NCBI GenBank assembly: GCA_007679095.1
Contig: VEFU01000014.1
Location: 1-64,000, forward strand
Direction of reading: 5' to 3'
DNA from: Paenibacillus bovis
Lineage (GTDB): Bacteria; Bacillota; Bacilli; Bacillales; Bacillaceae_C
DNA: 64,000 nucleotides
Shown: in pieces, positions 35,674 to 44,263 of the stretch
Layout of the letters: each line of letters opens with the position of its first letter
Numbering within the stretch: the first letter of the stretch is position 1
The notes under the pieces: model-generated
Database searches by the model: none
The model's input: only the letters and a program-made list of their open reading frames with translations
Told to the model about the DNA's origin: nothing
Position numbers and translations under genes: made by a program

Positions 35674-35707
35674 TAACATACTTCCACTAATGGCCGTTTG
35701 GGAAAAT

Positions 35708-35758
35708 AAAAAATCCGTAAAGCTTTGACATAAAAAGATTTACGGATTTCATTTTTTC
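35708..35758 (+). terminator. Terminator
   Basis: AAATCCGTAAA (35711-35721) pairs with TTTACGGATTT (35739-35749), then CATTTTTT. Confidence 0.8.
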
Positions 35759-35778
35759 TTAGCTAATATACAAAAAAT

Positions 35779-36015
35779 ATGCATCGTTGTTTCAGCAAGG
35801 TTCTCCTCCTGACTCAACCAACAGCTACAGCACTTTTAATGCATAAACCCCTGCATATATGCAAAAGTTACACAGGTGAATTAGTTGAGAGTAATGAAGA
35901 ATCACTACAAAACAGCTTCTTTCCACTAGATAATTTACCAAATAATATTTTTACGGAACATCAAGTTTTTATTGATGATTTCCTGTCAAAAAAGAAACTT
36001 CCTATCGTGAAGTGA
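35779..36015 (+). pseudogene. Nudix hydrolase C-terminal remnant
   Basis: From about 35860 the frame reads KSYTGELVESNEESLQNSFF and then LDNLPNNIFTEHQVFIDDFL, which is the last third of a Nudix hydrolase (the FFPLDNLP segment precedes the final helix). The Nudix box itself is absent, and the first 27 codons do not resemble the family. There is no ribosome site before 35779. It lies directly before an intact Nudix gene. Confidence 0.6.
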
Positions 36016-36092
36016 TATTGGATAGTCTTTTATCAACAATGCTTAATTACAAATACCTATTAATTTATCTTTTTATTCTGGAGGTAGGTAAG

Positions 36093-36578
36093 ATGTCTAT
36101 AGCTTGGGAAGATTCGTATTTAGGTAGGATAAGAGAAAAAGTTGGTTCTCAAATGATTATTGCTCCTGCCGCAAGAGCAATTATTCAAAATGAAAAGGAA
36201 GAAATACTCTTTGTTAGAAGAAGAGATAACGATGCTTGGGTTATGCCTGCAGGTGGTCTTGAACTACATGAATCGATATTTGATTGTTTAAAACGTGAAG
36301 TGAAAGAAGAAACAGGACTAGACGTAATTTCAGCAAAGCCTATAGCAATGTATACAGGGTCTAAATATGAATATACCAATGGATATGGAGATGAGAATAA
36401 GATGTTTGCTGTTGTGTTTCTAGTAGAATGGTCCGGTAACATTCTTAAAGAAACAGATGAAACATATGATGCAAAATTTTTCTCTTTACATAATCTTCCA
36501 GACATACCTAACCTTTATCGTGAAACTATTGAGGACTTGGAAAACTATAAATTAAATGGAAACGTAATATTAAAGTGA
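36093..36578 (+). CDS. Nudix hydrolase
   Basis: This 161-aa protein has a complete Nudix box: GGLELHESIFDCLKREVKEE with the following TGLD (GX5EX7REUXEEXGU, catalytic Glu residues present). Such enzymes cleave nucleoside diphosphates linked to another group. The ATG at 36093 follows GGAGGT; the longer frame from 36012 is unlikely. Its substrate is unknown. The C-terminal NLPDIPNLYRETIEDLENY is typical of the short MutT-like group. Confidence 0.88.
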   Translation: MSIAWEDSYLGRIREKVGSQMIIAPAARAIIQNEKEEILFVRRRDNDAWVMPAGGLELHESIFDCLKREVKEETGLDVISAKPIAMYTGSKYEYTNGYGDENKMFAVVFLVEWSGNILKETDETYDAKFFSLHNLPDIPNLYRETIEDLENYKLNGNVILK

Positions 36579-36604
36579 AGAACAAATCATATTGCTTTTA
36601 AAAG

Positions 36605-36642
36605 TAAAGCCTTACTACAAGTCATATTGTAGTAAGGCCTAA
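36605..36642. terminator. Bidirectional terminator
   Basis: GCCTTACTACAA (36609-36620) pairs with TTGTAGTAAGGC (36627-36638). It lies between the convergent genes ending at 36578 and 36690. Confidence 0.75.
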
Positions 36643-36689
36643 TTGATAATTCGAATTGTTATTGCACAGACCTAAAAACATAAAAAAGA

Positions 36690-37712
36690 CTACCTTGCCT
36701 TATATTCAAGGGACGAAAAACCTTCTTTACTTCTAATATTCACAAATTTTCCTTTATGATCTTTGTATACATATATCCCGTCGTCCTCATTAATGGGTCT
36801 ATAAGATCCATCTTCTGACTCTTTTAAGAAAACAATAATTTCATCATTTACTGTTAGCAATGTAGTATGTTCTCCAAATACATTTGTTACTCCATCACTA
36901 CCACCCATTTGTGAAAGCACTATTTTTTCTTCCTTTATATCTCCTTTTATTACATCTTGTATTTCTAGAATATGTTGTGTTGTATAAGGTTGTATTTTAT
37001 TTTTATCAATATGGCTTCCCAAGTTATCCATTACTTTAGCTCTAACAACTAGATCGGCAGCTTTTTCTAACGCAATTTCGTCCTCATAATAAACAGACCA
37101 GGAAGGAGTTAAGTAGATTCCATCTTCTTTACTAGTAGATAATATCGACCCTATACTTTTTCTATATAAATTATTTACAACAGTTATATCAGCAGAAGTT
37201 GGTGAAAGCGCACGTGCAGGACTACCGTTACTTTTAAACGTATACGGATACATAATGGAGTTTGTTGATATTTCTACAACGGAGACATGATTTAACCCTA
37301 ATGAATGACCTATTTCATGTCCGGCTAGTCCAGCTTTAATCGAAGCTGTATAGTTACTCTTACTGGTGTAATAAGTATTAAAGTTGAGTACAGATTTTGT
37401 AATAACACCATTACCGTGAGTTGTTTTCGCTATTCCATCCCAATCTACATTAGAATCGTATACATCATATGCATAATAATTGGAGGTATGTGATCCTACA
37501 ATAGTTGATACTTTAAAATTTGTTGAATTCTTCCACTTTGTGGCCCCAGTAGACCAGGCAGAATAGTTACTTGAATAATTCGAAACCAAAATTGTTTGTG
37601 TTGCACTTGCCCATCGAGCAAATGATGTTGGTGCAGCAGATGCAAAATTAGTTGATAGTAAAAAAGTAAAAACAGAGAATAATAAAGCGCCTACAAAAGC
37701 TAACCTCTTCAT
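36690..37712 (-). CDS. Secreted matrixin-like zinc metalloprotease
   Basis: This 340-aa protein has a signal peptide (residues 1-27, ending FASA). The catalytic domain holds the metzincin zinc motif GHEIGHSLGLNH (His, Glu, His, His) and a Met-turn NSIMYP. The C-terminal ~140 residues (after SIGSILST) form a separate beta-rich domain that resembles no family known to me. It should act outside the cell on proteins. GAGGAGG precedes the ATG. No protease inhibitor or secretion partner is adjacent, though a small lipoprotein gene lies just upstream on the same strand. Confidence 0.88.
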   Translation of the reverse strand: MKRLAFVGALLFSVFTFLLSTNFASAAPTSFARWASATQTILVSNYSSNYSAWSTGATKWKNSTNFKVSTIVGSHTSNYYAYDVYDSNVDWDGIAKTTHGNGVITKSVLNFNTYYTSKSNYTASIKAGLAGHEIGHSLGLNHVSVVEISTNSIMYPYTFKSNGSPARALSPTSADITVVNNLYRKSIGSILSTSKEDGIYLTPSWSVYYEDEIALEKAADLVVRAKVMDNLGSHIDKNKIQPYTTQHILEIQDVIKGDIKEEKIVLSQMGGSDGVTNVFGEHTTLLTVNDEIIVFLKESEDGSYRPINEDDGIYVYKDHKGKFVNIRSKEGFSSLEYKAR

Positions 37713-37844
37713 ACTTTACCTCCTCAAAATTATATATGAATCTCTTATTTTGATAACTACCTTAATTATAGTTAGAAGGTTATCATTATTCAATCTATAA
37801 AACAATTAATCAATTAATATAAGAATGTAAAGCAAAAAATACAA

Positions 37845-37880
37845 CAAAAATAACCCTTCCAAATAGGAAAAGGGTTTATT
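37845..37880 (-). terminator. Terminator of the lipoprotein gene
   Basis: AACCCTTCC (37852-37860) pairs with GGAAAAGGGTT (37866-37876) with one bulge; A-rich before it forms the minus-strand U-tract. Confidence 0.65.
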
Positions 37881-37892
37881 AGGAAATTCTAT

Positions 37893-38261
37893 TTACCTAT
37901 ATTCAGTTGCAAAAAAGTATTCACCTTTATGAATCTCGTATATTATTTTATTTGCATGCTCAAGAGATCTATATAACTTAGTTCCAGTTTTTAAAGAATT
38001 CGTATCAAGATTCTCCACCTTAAATTTAGCATCTGTATCTCGATCCACTATATTTCTCCTGACCTCTCCAATAAACTCTCCAACTAATGTAGAATCAGCT
38101 TTTTCATTTGTAATCCTGTATGATTTATTTTCAACCCTCACAAATTCATATGCCCAAGAAGTCTCTACTACTGTTATAGGTTCATCCATTGATTTGGGGT
38201 TTGGTGTTCCATCACAACCCATTAGTAATAAAGCAAGTATTAAACTCAATAAATACTTCAT
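37893..38261 (-). CDS. Putative lipoprotein, unknown
   Basis: This 122-aa protein has a lipobox LLMGC at residues 14-18, so it should be lipidated at the Cys and face outside. The mature part (about 105 residues) is beta-rich and unlike families I know. The ATG at 38261 (MKYLLSLI) is preferred over the GTG at 38270 by its signal peptide and the GGGGTGG site. Confidence 0.65.
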   Translation of the reverse strand: MKYLLSLILALLLMGCDGTPNPKSMDEPITVVETSWAYEFVRVENKSYRITNEKADSTLVGEFIGEVRRNIVDRDTDAKFKVENLDTNSLKTGTKLYRSLEHANKIIYEIHKGEYFFATEYR

Positions 38262-38355
38262 TAAAACCACCCCACTCCTTTTATCAGATTAGACGTAGAA
38301 GTTGTTTCGTTAGTTACAATTACCTTATTTAAAATTCATTGCATATCAATACAAC

Positions 38356-38396
38356 AAAAAGCCACTCAAGACTAATGAAACTCTTGAGTGGCCTTC
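38356..38396 (-). terminator. Terminator of the relic permease
   Basis: GCCACTCAAGA (38361-38371) pairs with TCTTGAGTGGC (38382-38392); an A5 run before it gives the minus-strand U-tract. It probably ended the lost permease transcript. Confidence 0.7.
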
Positions 38397-38469
38397 TTTA
38401 CAGAATATCAAGGTATTGCGAAATCCGATCAGTAACATTCAATACGTAGGAAACCGCCTTATAAGCAAT

Positions 38470-38793
38470 TTATCTTTTTCCTTTATCATAAATTTCGCCC
38501 AATGCTCTCGGAGCCCGGTTCGATTTAGAGAAAAAGATTAATAACAATAGCGTTAACACGTACGACAAAACCAAAAATAAGGCAGGCAGCTAAAGTAGGG
38601 AGGATTCTCCAGTTGCCAAAGATTAATGCAGCAATGGCCAAGAATCCATACCCCATATAAATATTTGAAGAAAATTGAGCTGAAATGGAATAGGCAAAAC
38701 ACATGCCATACCAGCTAGACCTGATAAAAGACCAGATATGAGAACAGCAGAAAACCTTATTTTTGATACATCTACACCTGCTGCATCAAGATA
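38470..38793 (-). pseudogene. Relic of a nucleoside/sugar ABC transporter permease
   Basis: Minus-strand translation in shifting frames gives SAVLISGLLSGLAGMA, then YMGYGFLAIAALIFGNWRIL, then a tail APRALGEIYDKGKR and stop at 38470. This is the C-terminal part of a BmpC/NupQ-type permease of the simple-sugar/nucleoside ABC family. Several frame changes (for example a stop in the VINLFL region) and loss of the first two thirds show it is dead. No partner genes remain. Confidence 0.65.
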
Positions 38794-38847
38794 CTATACA
38801 TAACACTCGAGATCCTTATATTAGAAGTAAAGGGTTTTCAACAAAAA

Positions 38848-38896
38848 CAAAAAGAAGCCTCTCACAAGTTTTTACAACTCATGAGAAGCTTCTATG
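38848..38896 (-). terminator. Hairpin/terminator before repeat copy 1
   Basis: GAAGC-CTCTCA pairs with CATGAGAAGCTTC (imperfect). A near-identical sequence occurs at 43481-43530, in both cases just to the left of a 147-bp repeat copy. Confidence 0.55.
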
Positions 38897-38944
38897 TTAG
38901 CATTTCACACAATAACCCTTATATATCTGGGGAATTAAGCGGAT

Positions 38945-39063
38945 CTCGGACTAAACCCACCACGTCCTGTGGCAACGTCCGAGTGACTAACATCGTGGAT
39001 AAAGGAACTTAGGCTAAAGCCGCAACATCCTGTTGCAACGCCTAAGCCACCACATCCATGTGG
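38945..39063. repeat. Tandem covarying hairpin repeats
   Basis: Two related units, CTCGGAC...GTCCGAG (38945-38983) and CTTAGGC...GCCTAAG (39008-39046), each enclose an inner stem (CCAC/GTGG versus GCAAC/GTTGC). Their loops share the TCCTGT core. A third simple stem, CCACATCCATGTGG (39050-39063), follows. Stem bases differ in compensatory pairs, so structure is conserved. Confidence 0.65.
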
Positions 39064-39071
39064 AAGTTACA

Positions 39072-39219
39072 TCATGCGGCCCATAAGATGAGAGTGTGTA
39101 ATATCTTTTACGAGGTGTCCAAAAAGTGCTTTAAATCAAGGTTTCACCAATTTTTAACTGTAATATCTTTAACGATAATTTACTGTTTTTCACTGGATTG
39201 CGTTAGCAAAATGTTAGCA
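39072..39219 (+). repeat. 147-bp structured repeat, copy 1
   Basis: Begins near GCGGCCCATAAGATGAGAGT and ends GGATTGCGTTAGCAAAATGT plus TAGCA. It aligns end to end with copies at 43618 and 52413. It is the most diverged: the CGGTAAATC/GATTTACCG stem is degraded, but both borders are conserved. It lies at the 3' side of the minus-strand block 39.3-43.3 kb. Confidence 0.8.
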
Positions 39220-39304
39220 ATATATTGCTTCTTGATAAATTATTTTCATGCATCACGTGTGCTGAATGTATTAGCAACATATAAAAGTTTATCCAAGCAA
39301 CATA

Positions 39305-39622
39305 TTATTTTGATGTATAAACCAAAATAGTATTCGTATCAATAACAAGCTTTGTAGAACTGATAAAGTCAAATCCTAAGATACCGTCAATATTCAACCC
39401 ATAATCCATTACTCCTATTTCAACTTGGAAATCCTCTTGGCTAATTTCCCCAAATTGGATTAAATCAAAACTTTTTACGTAAACGTATTCGACACCACTT
39501 ACGCATCTAATTGTATCGACAATATCGTTTTCCTCCGGAGCTACACCTATTTGTTCTACCACGTTTGCATCGAAAATTGTTCCTGCAGATCCTGTGTCCA
39601 ATAATATGTTATCTAGTATCAA
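39305..39622 (-). pseudogene. Retropepsin-like aspartic protease, N-terminally truncated
   Basis: The 105-codon frame contains ILLDTGSAGTIFDANVV (catalytic DTG) and the second motif GLNIDGILGFDFI typical of single-domain retropepsin-like proteins. Compared with the relative at 42.7-43.1 kb it lacks about 20 N-terminal residues; the frame runs back without a good start to the SEC-C stop at 39647. The TTG at 39622 has no close ribosome site. It may be a truncated remnant or start at an unusual codon. Confidence 0.6.
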
Positions 39623-39646
39623 TTTCTTTAAGTTCTTTTCCTTCAG

Positions 39647-40204
39647 CTATATACCACAGCATTTTTTGTACTTCTTTCCACTTCCGCACGGACAAGGGTC
39701 ATTTCTTTTAGGAGTGTCCTCTTGCATTATAATTACACTTCCATTTTTCTCCTGTTCTTCTTTTAGAACTGACCTCCCTGCTTCCTTCATCTCTTTATAT
39801 CGTTTTTTTAATAGTTCCATTGCCTCTCCACTATCTTCTAATGAATCCTTAACAATCTCATCCGCTTGTTTTCTAGAAATGCCATTGATATCAAGTATCT
39901 CATATTTTTTCTTTTTTAATGATAATCTGATAGCAAACTTCGAATCATTCTTCTTGCTTTCCCTATAGATAAGAATAACATCATCACAGTTACAGCCTGG
40001 ATTCATGCAATACTGATCATAAATATAATATTTTTCATCATCTGCTTCCGTCCTTAGAACAAGCCCTTTTCTATCCCCGAATACCTCATAGTAACTAAAG
40101 GTATCTCCACTTAAAATGTCAGATCTTTTCATAAATTTCATTTTCCATCTATCCTTTTTCAGTCTATTAAATACACATTCCAAACACGATACACTATTGA
40201 ACAT
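39647..40204 (-). CDS. SEC-C zinc-motif protein
   Basis: This 185-aa protein ends with [16 protein letters not shown], a SEC-C metal-binding motif (C-x-C...C-C) like that of SecA and many accessory proteins. The N-terminal region has a [10 protein letters not shown] cysteine cluster and a helical [12 protein letters not shown] segment. The ATG at 40204 overlaps the stop of the upstream gene (TAATG), so translation is coupled. Function unknown; such proteins are common beside orphan toxin/immunity genes. Confidence 0.85.
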   Translation of the reverse strand: MFNSVSCLECVFNRLKKDRWKMKFMKRSDILSGDTFSYYEVFGDRKGLVLRTEADDEKYYIYDQYCMNPGCNCDDVILIYRESKKNDSKFAIRLSLKKKKYEILDINGISRKQADEIVKDSLEDSGEAMELLKKRYKEMKEAGRSVLKEEQEKNGSVIIMQEDTPKRNDPCPCGSGKKYKKCCGI

Positions 40205-41046
40205 TATCTGTATGACCAAAACCAATCTTTATATAAATCTATCCATATAAAATTATTTTGTCCTTCATCCAAGTTGATGCTAGCTAGAGGCAGTATTACC
40301 TCCTCTCTTCCCAGCCTGCATTCGACAAGAATTCCATATGTTTCGTCTACTTTCATCTCTTGATCTAACCTGCGACAGTTGACTTCAAATTCTGCGATTT
40401 CTAAAGGACCTACCCCCTCTTCATAAACGGCTGTAAAAGGGAATGTTATATGTCGTACTAGATGTTCATAAAAATCCATTAAACTTGTCTCTTGCACTTG
40501 GAGTAATTCAAACAAATAACTTTCTTTATATTTTTTACCTTTCTCTAAGCCCTGTATTCCTAATATCTGTGCGGCTTGAAATTCCCATTCTTCCATTTCA
40601 ACATGCTTATCATTCAAGAAATCTTGAGGAACGATCAATCCATTTACCATTGTAAGATTATTAAAGGGGCTATCTTGATCAACCGACTTTATCGAGAAAT
40701 TACTATCAAAATAAGTCATATTAAACATATCTCTTATTTTCTTCGATTTTTGAGAAGTAGTACTTTGCTTAGTACCAAAATACTCGAATATGTCTTTAGC
40801 TGACACATATGGTTGAGTAGATTTATCAAATAAAAAATTAATGGTTCCTAAAGCATGGATCACTGCCGCAGCCCAGATTTCAATACGGCCAGACAAAAAG
40901 GGAACCTCCCTCTTCCTAGCCATTTTGTTTATTAATTTTTTGATTACTTCCTCATATTCATCATTTAAAAATTTCTTACTAAACTCCATTGTTAACTTTA
41001 GCAATTCTGCATTTTTTTCCTCTACTTTTTCATTTGATCTAGTCAT
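40204..41046 (-). CDS. DUF6398-like protein with CcbP-like C-terminus
   Basis: This 280-aa protein has an N-terminal helical region containing [20 protein letters not shown] and [17 protein letters not shown], as in DUF6398. Its C-terminal part, [19 protein letters not shown], resembles calcium-binding CcbP domains. The stop overlaps the start of the SEC-C gene, so the two are translated together. Function unknown. Family calls are by pattern. Confidence 0.65.
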   Translation of the reverse strand: MTRSNEKVEEKNAELLKLTMEFSKKFLNDEYEEVIKKLINKMARKREVPFLSGRIEIWAAAVIHALGTINFLFDKSTQPYVSAKDIFEYFGTKQSTTSQKSKKIRDMFNMTYFDSNFSIKSVDQDSPFNNLTMVNGLIVPQDFLNDKHVEMEEWEFQAAQILGIQGLEKGKKYKESYLFELLQVQETSLMDFYEHLVRHITFPFTAVYEEGVGPLEIAEFEVNCRRLDQEMKVDETYGILVECRLGREEVILPLASINLDEGQNNFIWIDLYKDWFWSYR

Positions 41047-41203
41047 AATCAGCCACCTCTAGTCTAATAATCGTTCATTTATAAGAATACGTCATCCCAT
41101 TTGTTACAACAGTCTTTACACCTTTTCGGGTACTTAAAACCGCTTGATTTCCAGATTCTTTGATCTTCTCAAGTAGTAATAGAACCATCCCTATTACGAT
41201 CCC

Positions 41204-41400
41204 TTAATTACTCATTTCAGGATTTTGATTACCCTGCTTGATCCATTTCTTCCATTCATTTAAAAATTCCTCTTCATATTGCTCGGACTCTGTGTGCCAA
41301 CCCCAAGGGTTCTTCCACCCTGAGCAATAATCGGATCAGCTGCTCTCAATATGATTTTTATTTCTTCAAGAGATATTTGATTAATGTCCAATTTAATCAA
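41204..41400 (-). pseudogene. Two fused gene remnants
   Basis: From TTG at 41400 (overlapping the previous stop as TTGA) the frame reads LDINQISLEEIKIILRAADP and then IIAQGGRTL, resembling the start of RQC-minor-type DNA-binding proteins, and breaks near 41310. Another frame then reads NPWGWHTESEQYEEEFLNEW to a stop at 41204, the tail of an unrelated protein. The junction looks like a deletion scar. The stretch 41047-41203 holds nothing recognisable. Confidence 0.5.
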
Positions 41401-41705
41401 AACGGCAAGTCCTCCTCATTAATCCAGTCTTCAGAATCACTTGGTTTTTCTTGCTTTACGACTTTTCTTTTTATATCTTCTCTGAGAACATGCTTAACTG
41501 TTTGGGCCCTACTGAACTTCTCCTCATATAGATCACGAATCCATACTTTTACAGGTGCTTTCCATTTCTGATTAGGTGCAGGGATATTTTTTATTAAACT
41601 CTTTGGTGTCATTCCCAACTCCTTAGCCATTTGTATATCAGCCTCATTCAAACGGCATCTATTTTTAGTCTCTGCCCAAGCTTGCGAATTCTTATTTGTT
41701 GCCAT
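41397..41705 (-). CDS. Small basic protein, unknown
   Basis: This 102-aa protein reads CRLNEADIQMAKELGMTPKS and KWKAPVKVWIRDLYEEKF, a pattern I associate with a conserved but uncharacterised Bacilli family. It is basic and helical, so nucleic-acid binding is possible. ATG at 41705 follows GGGAG; the ATG at 41726 lies inside the upstream gene. It overlaps or abuts its neighbours, suggesting one operon from 42472 to 41204. Confidence 0.6.
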   Translation of the reverse strand: MATNKNSQAWAETKNRCRLNEADIQMAKELGMTPKSLIKNIPAPNQKWKAPVKVWIRDLYEEKFSRAQTVKHVLREDIKRKVVKQEKPSDSEDWINEEDLPF

Positions 41706-41719
41706 CCCTATAACTCCCT

Positions 41720-42472
41720 TTACCATTCTATGAATTCTGGATATTCAGAGGTTGACATCCTTATTTCTGTCATGTGACAGTTATATTCTCTTGTTGCCTT
41801 TAATACAGCTTCATTTACAGCCTGATACTCTCGACCTTTTTCTGCAATTCTTTTTGCCATAATAGTAATATTTTTTATTCTCTTCTCCGCTTCCATTTCT
41901 ATGAATCTACAATTTAATTCATCAAGGTATTGTGTTGCATAATTATCAGCCCAAGAATAATCATGATTCATTAATTTAATTACTCGGTTAATTGAAGTTT
42001 CTGGTATTGTTTCCTTCATACATTTTGCAATGACAGCCTGAAAGCTACGAACAGTAGCAATGGAAGGATCCCAAACATTTCGGTAATCATTCAAGGCATA
42101 ATAATTACCTTTACTTTGTTTTTTTGCATAGAGTCTTATAAAATCATTTAATGCCATTAAAACAAATAGAACTTCTGGCCATAGAACATTACATGCTAAA
42201 TATATATTTTTGTCGTTTGCAATTACTGATAATTGCTTCATCTTGTACTCATCTAGTCCATTTTCAACAAACATTACTTCACGATGCCCCATTAAAGCAT
42301 GACGAATATCATAACAAACACCAAGTACCCTTAATCTTGCTCCCTCATAATCTTCCCACTCCCATTCATCACCTACAATTGCATGCAGTGAATCATAAAG
42401 AGTCTCAAAATCATAATAATCTCCGCTTATTGTAACTCCTATATAGTTTGGTGTATTTTTCACTTGAATCAT
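41720..42472 (-). CDS. DUF6904-like protein
   Basis: This 250-aa protein has YDFETLYDSLHAIVGDEWEW near the start and RVLGVCYDIRHALMGHRE following, the most distinctive block, then a mainly helical body. It matches a family I know as DUF6904, with no assigned function. GAGGGAT precedes the ATG. It is the first gene of the minus-strand unit that includes the small basic protein. Confidence 0.6.
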   Translation of the reverse strand: MIQVKNTPNYIGVTISGDYYDFETLYDSLHAIVGDEWEWEDYEGARLRVLGVCYDIRHALMGHREVMFVENGLDEYKMKQLSVIANDKNIYLACNVLWPEVLFVLMALNDFIRLYAKKQSKGNYYALNDYRNVWDPSIATVRSFQAVIAKCMKETIPETSINRVIKLMNHDYSWADNYATQYLDELNCRFIEMEAEKRIKNITIMAKRIAEKGREYQAVNEAVLKATREYNCHMTEIRMSTSEYPEFIEW

Positions 42473-42582
42473 AATTAATCCCTCTTCTATTTTTATCTAT
42501 TAAATTAATAACAAGACTTCAAATTAATTTTACTTTGTTTTAGTCATCGATAAAAGTCCTGTATCTTTTTTTTCCGTTAATT

Positions 42583-42632
42583 TAAAAAATCCCAATTTCT
42601 CATTTTTAGTCTTAGAGAATGGGATTTTTATA
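42583..42632. terminator. Bidirectional terminator
   Basis: AAAATCCCAATTTCTC (42586-42601) pairs with GAGAATGGGATTTT (42614-42627) with one extra base. It separates the DUF6904-like gene from the retropepsin-like pseudogene. Confidence 0.7.
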
Positions 42633-42685
42633 GTAGATCGAATTACATTATTCTTATAGATAAGCATGTTAAATGCTCGGCTTCT

Positions 42686-43086
42686 CTAGACTAGATTCTT
42701 AGTTTTGTTATTTGATGGATACAACTCTAACTTGTCCATATCAACTATAAAATTGTATGTCATTAAAATATCCATCCCTAGTAGTCCATTATGGACTTTT
42801 GGAAGAACTCCGACATCAATTTCAATATTCTCTATATTAAATGTATCAATTTGACTTCCATTCATTATCTTAGTATAAAAAAGAACAGAGCCTCCTATTC
42901 CATATGCTTCATAGATAGCATCACCATTTTCATACATTACTCCTATATCTTCTAGTATATCTGGGCTAATAACCCCGTATGAGAGGAACCAGTATCAATA
43001 ATCATATCATCGATTTTAAGCCAGTTCTCTCGAAAAGTAACGCTGATTGATGTTGTAATAAGTTGTCCATCGAATGATATTTTCAT
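42686..43086 (-). pseudogene. Frameshifted retropepsin-like aspartic protease
   Basis: From ATG at 43086 the frame reads MKISFDGQLITTSISVTFRE and reaches MIIDTGSSHT (catalytic DTG). It then continues in another frame as VISPDILEDIGVMYENGDAI to the LLGMDIL motif and stop at 42686. One base is missing in the CCCC run (42973-42976). With it restored the protein would be about 133 aa, a normal single-domain retropepsin-like size. The start overlaps the preceding gene stop (TAATG). Confidence 0.75.
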
Positions 43087-43340
43087 TATATTCGTCTCAC
43101 TCTCACGAGTGGATCTTTACGAATATGAACAATACATTTCTCGTTCGATGTATGGTAAACAATGTTGCCTGGCTTTACTTTAAAAAACTCTATATTAGCA
43201 TCTTCATCTGGAATGGAACGAATAGGTGCAACTTCATCAATAATTTTTTTATCATCTTCCTCATGATAATTAAGGATTGATAGTAAAACAAACTGATCAG
43301 GAAATAATCTTCTTACTTCTTGCCCTTCATATTCATTCCT
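43086..43340 (-). pseudogene. Short unknown gene, start frameshifted
   Basis: An open frame reads EYEGQEVRRLFPDQFVLLSI through FFKVKPGNIVYHTSNEKCIV to RVRRI and stop, about 83 codons. The only start behind GGGAGG (ATGAATATG near 43340) is out of frame by one and stops after 7 codons. A one-base loss next to the start is the simplest reading. It was translationally coupled to the retropepsin-like gene. Confidence 0.6.
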
Positions 43341-43480
43341 CCCTTTTCCTTTATTCTAAGTTATAACTTATAGAATATATCATCATACAAGCAGTGAATT
43401 TTGAGGCAATTATGGACAGTTAAAGATACTCTAATAATGAAATGACCGGAAAAGTATATCTACTAAAACAAAAGACATAA
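43341..43480. other. Intergenic sequence without genes
   Basis: AT-rich; no ORF, repeat or promoter of note is visible apart from the GGGAGG site of the pseudogene. Confidence 0.5.
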
Positions 43481-43530
43481 AAAAGAAGCTCCTCAAAAGT
43501 TTACTCAACTCATGAGAAGCCTCTTCTTTA
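43481..43530 (-). terminator. Hairpin/terminator before repeat copy 2
   Basis: AAGAAGCTCCTC and GAGAAGCCTCTTCTT form an imperfect stem; A-rich before it gives a minus-strand U-tract. Nearly the same as 38848-38896. Confidence 0.6.
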
Positions 43531-43617
43531 TTAATTTTATACGAACAAAATGTTAGCAAACTACTCTCATCTTACATCAAAACCCACTCATATCAAGGGT
43601 TGAGACGGCTTATTACA

Positions 43618-43765
43618 TCATTCCGCCCGTAAGTTGAGAGTGTGTAATATCGTTAACGTGGGGTGAAATAAGTGCGGTAAATCAACGTTTTGGATATTAG
43701 TAGCTGTAACATCTTTAATATTGATTTACCGTTTTTCATGGGATTGCGTTAGCAAATTGTTAGCA
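43618..43765 (+). repeat. 147-bp structured repeat, copy 2
   Basis: Begins CCGCCCGTAAGTTGAGAGTG and ends GGATTGCGTTAGCAAATTGT plus TAGCA. It contains CGGTAAATC and GATTTACCG as stem arms. It is close to copy 3 (about 85 percent by eye). It lies just downstream of the minus-strand block 43.9-52.2 kb. Confidence 0.85.
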
Positions 43766-43890
43766 TTTTGCTCTGCTTATATCTTAACACAAACAGAATA
43801 TATGTTCACAATCAGTCTTCAAACTTTTTTTATTTATTCCATATCTCTTTGACACCGAGAATAACATTTAATCAGCTTTTTCTCCTTTTA

Positions 43891-44154
43891 TCATACCTTA
43901 CTTGGAATATCTTTTTTTAGACGTTTATACTTAGATTTTAATGTCCTTGCAATAAACATTGAAATAGCATATAAAACAGTATAAAAAATTAATTGTTTAA
44001 TAAAACCAACAAAAAGTACCTTTTCAGCTCCAGCAAACATTTGTCTATCATAAAAATATGCTAGATCGCTAATTAATGCGGCAATAAAAAGAAAGTAAAC
44101 CAATGTAAAAAAGACTTGTAATAATATCCCTAAATAATATTTACCTTTCCCCAT
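43891..44154 (-). CDS. Small two-helix membrane protein, unknown
   Basis: This 87-aa protein has two transmembrane helices (about residues 8-30 and 45-68) and a basic C-terminal tail (KSKYKRLKKD) that should stay in the cytoplasm. GAAGGA precedes the ATG. No family is recognised. It lies between repeat copy 2 and an IS3-family element. Confidence 0.6.
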   Translation of the reverse strand: MGKGKYYLGILLQVFFTLVYFLFIAALISDLAYFYDRQMFAGAEKVLFVGFIKQLIFYTVLYAISMFIARTLKSKYKRLKKDIPSKV

Positions 44155-44263
44155 AATAGATCAGTCCTTCTATGCTAAGAATAATGCTTCTAAAAAGAAT
44201 CATATAATATCTTATTCTCACCCCTACTTAACTCAAACGCTAAATTGGTATGTCAACACTAAA

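Noticed and set aside
36012-36092. N-terminal extension of the Nudix ORF
   Set aside because: GGAGGT is directly before the ATG at 36093, and the extension overlaps the upstream remnant.
38945-39063. Tandem hairpins considered as a CRISPR array
   Set aside because: Only two or three units, stems are not identical repeats, spacing is irregular, and no cas genes are present.
39072-39330. Small plus-strand ORFs across the 147-bp repeat copies
   Set aside because: They differ between copies and follow the repeat structure, not codon conservation.
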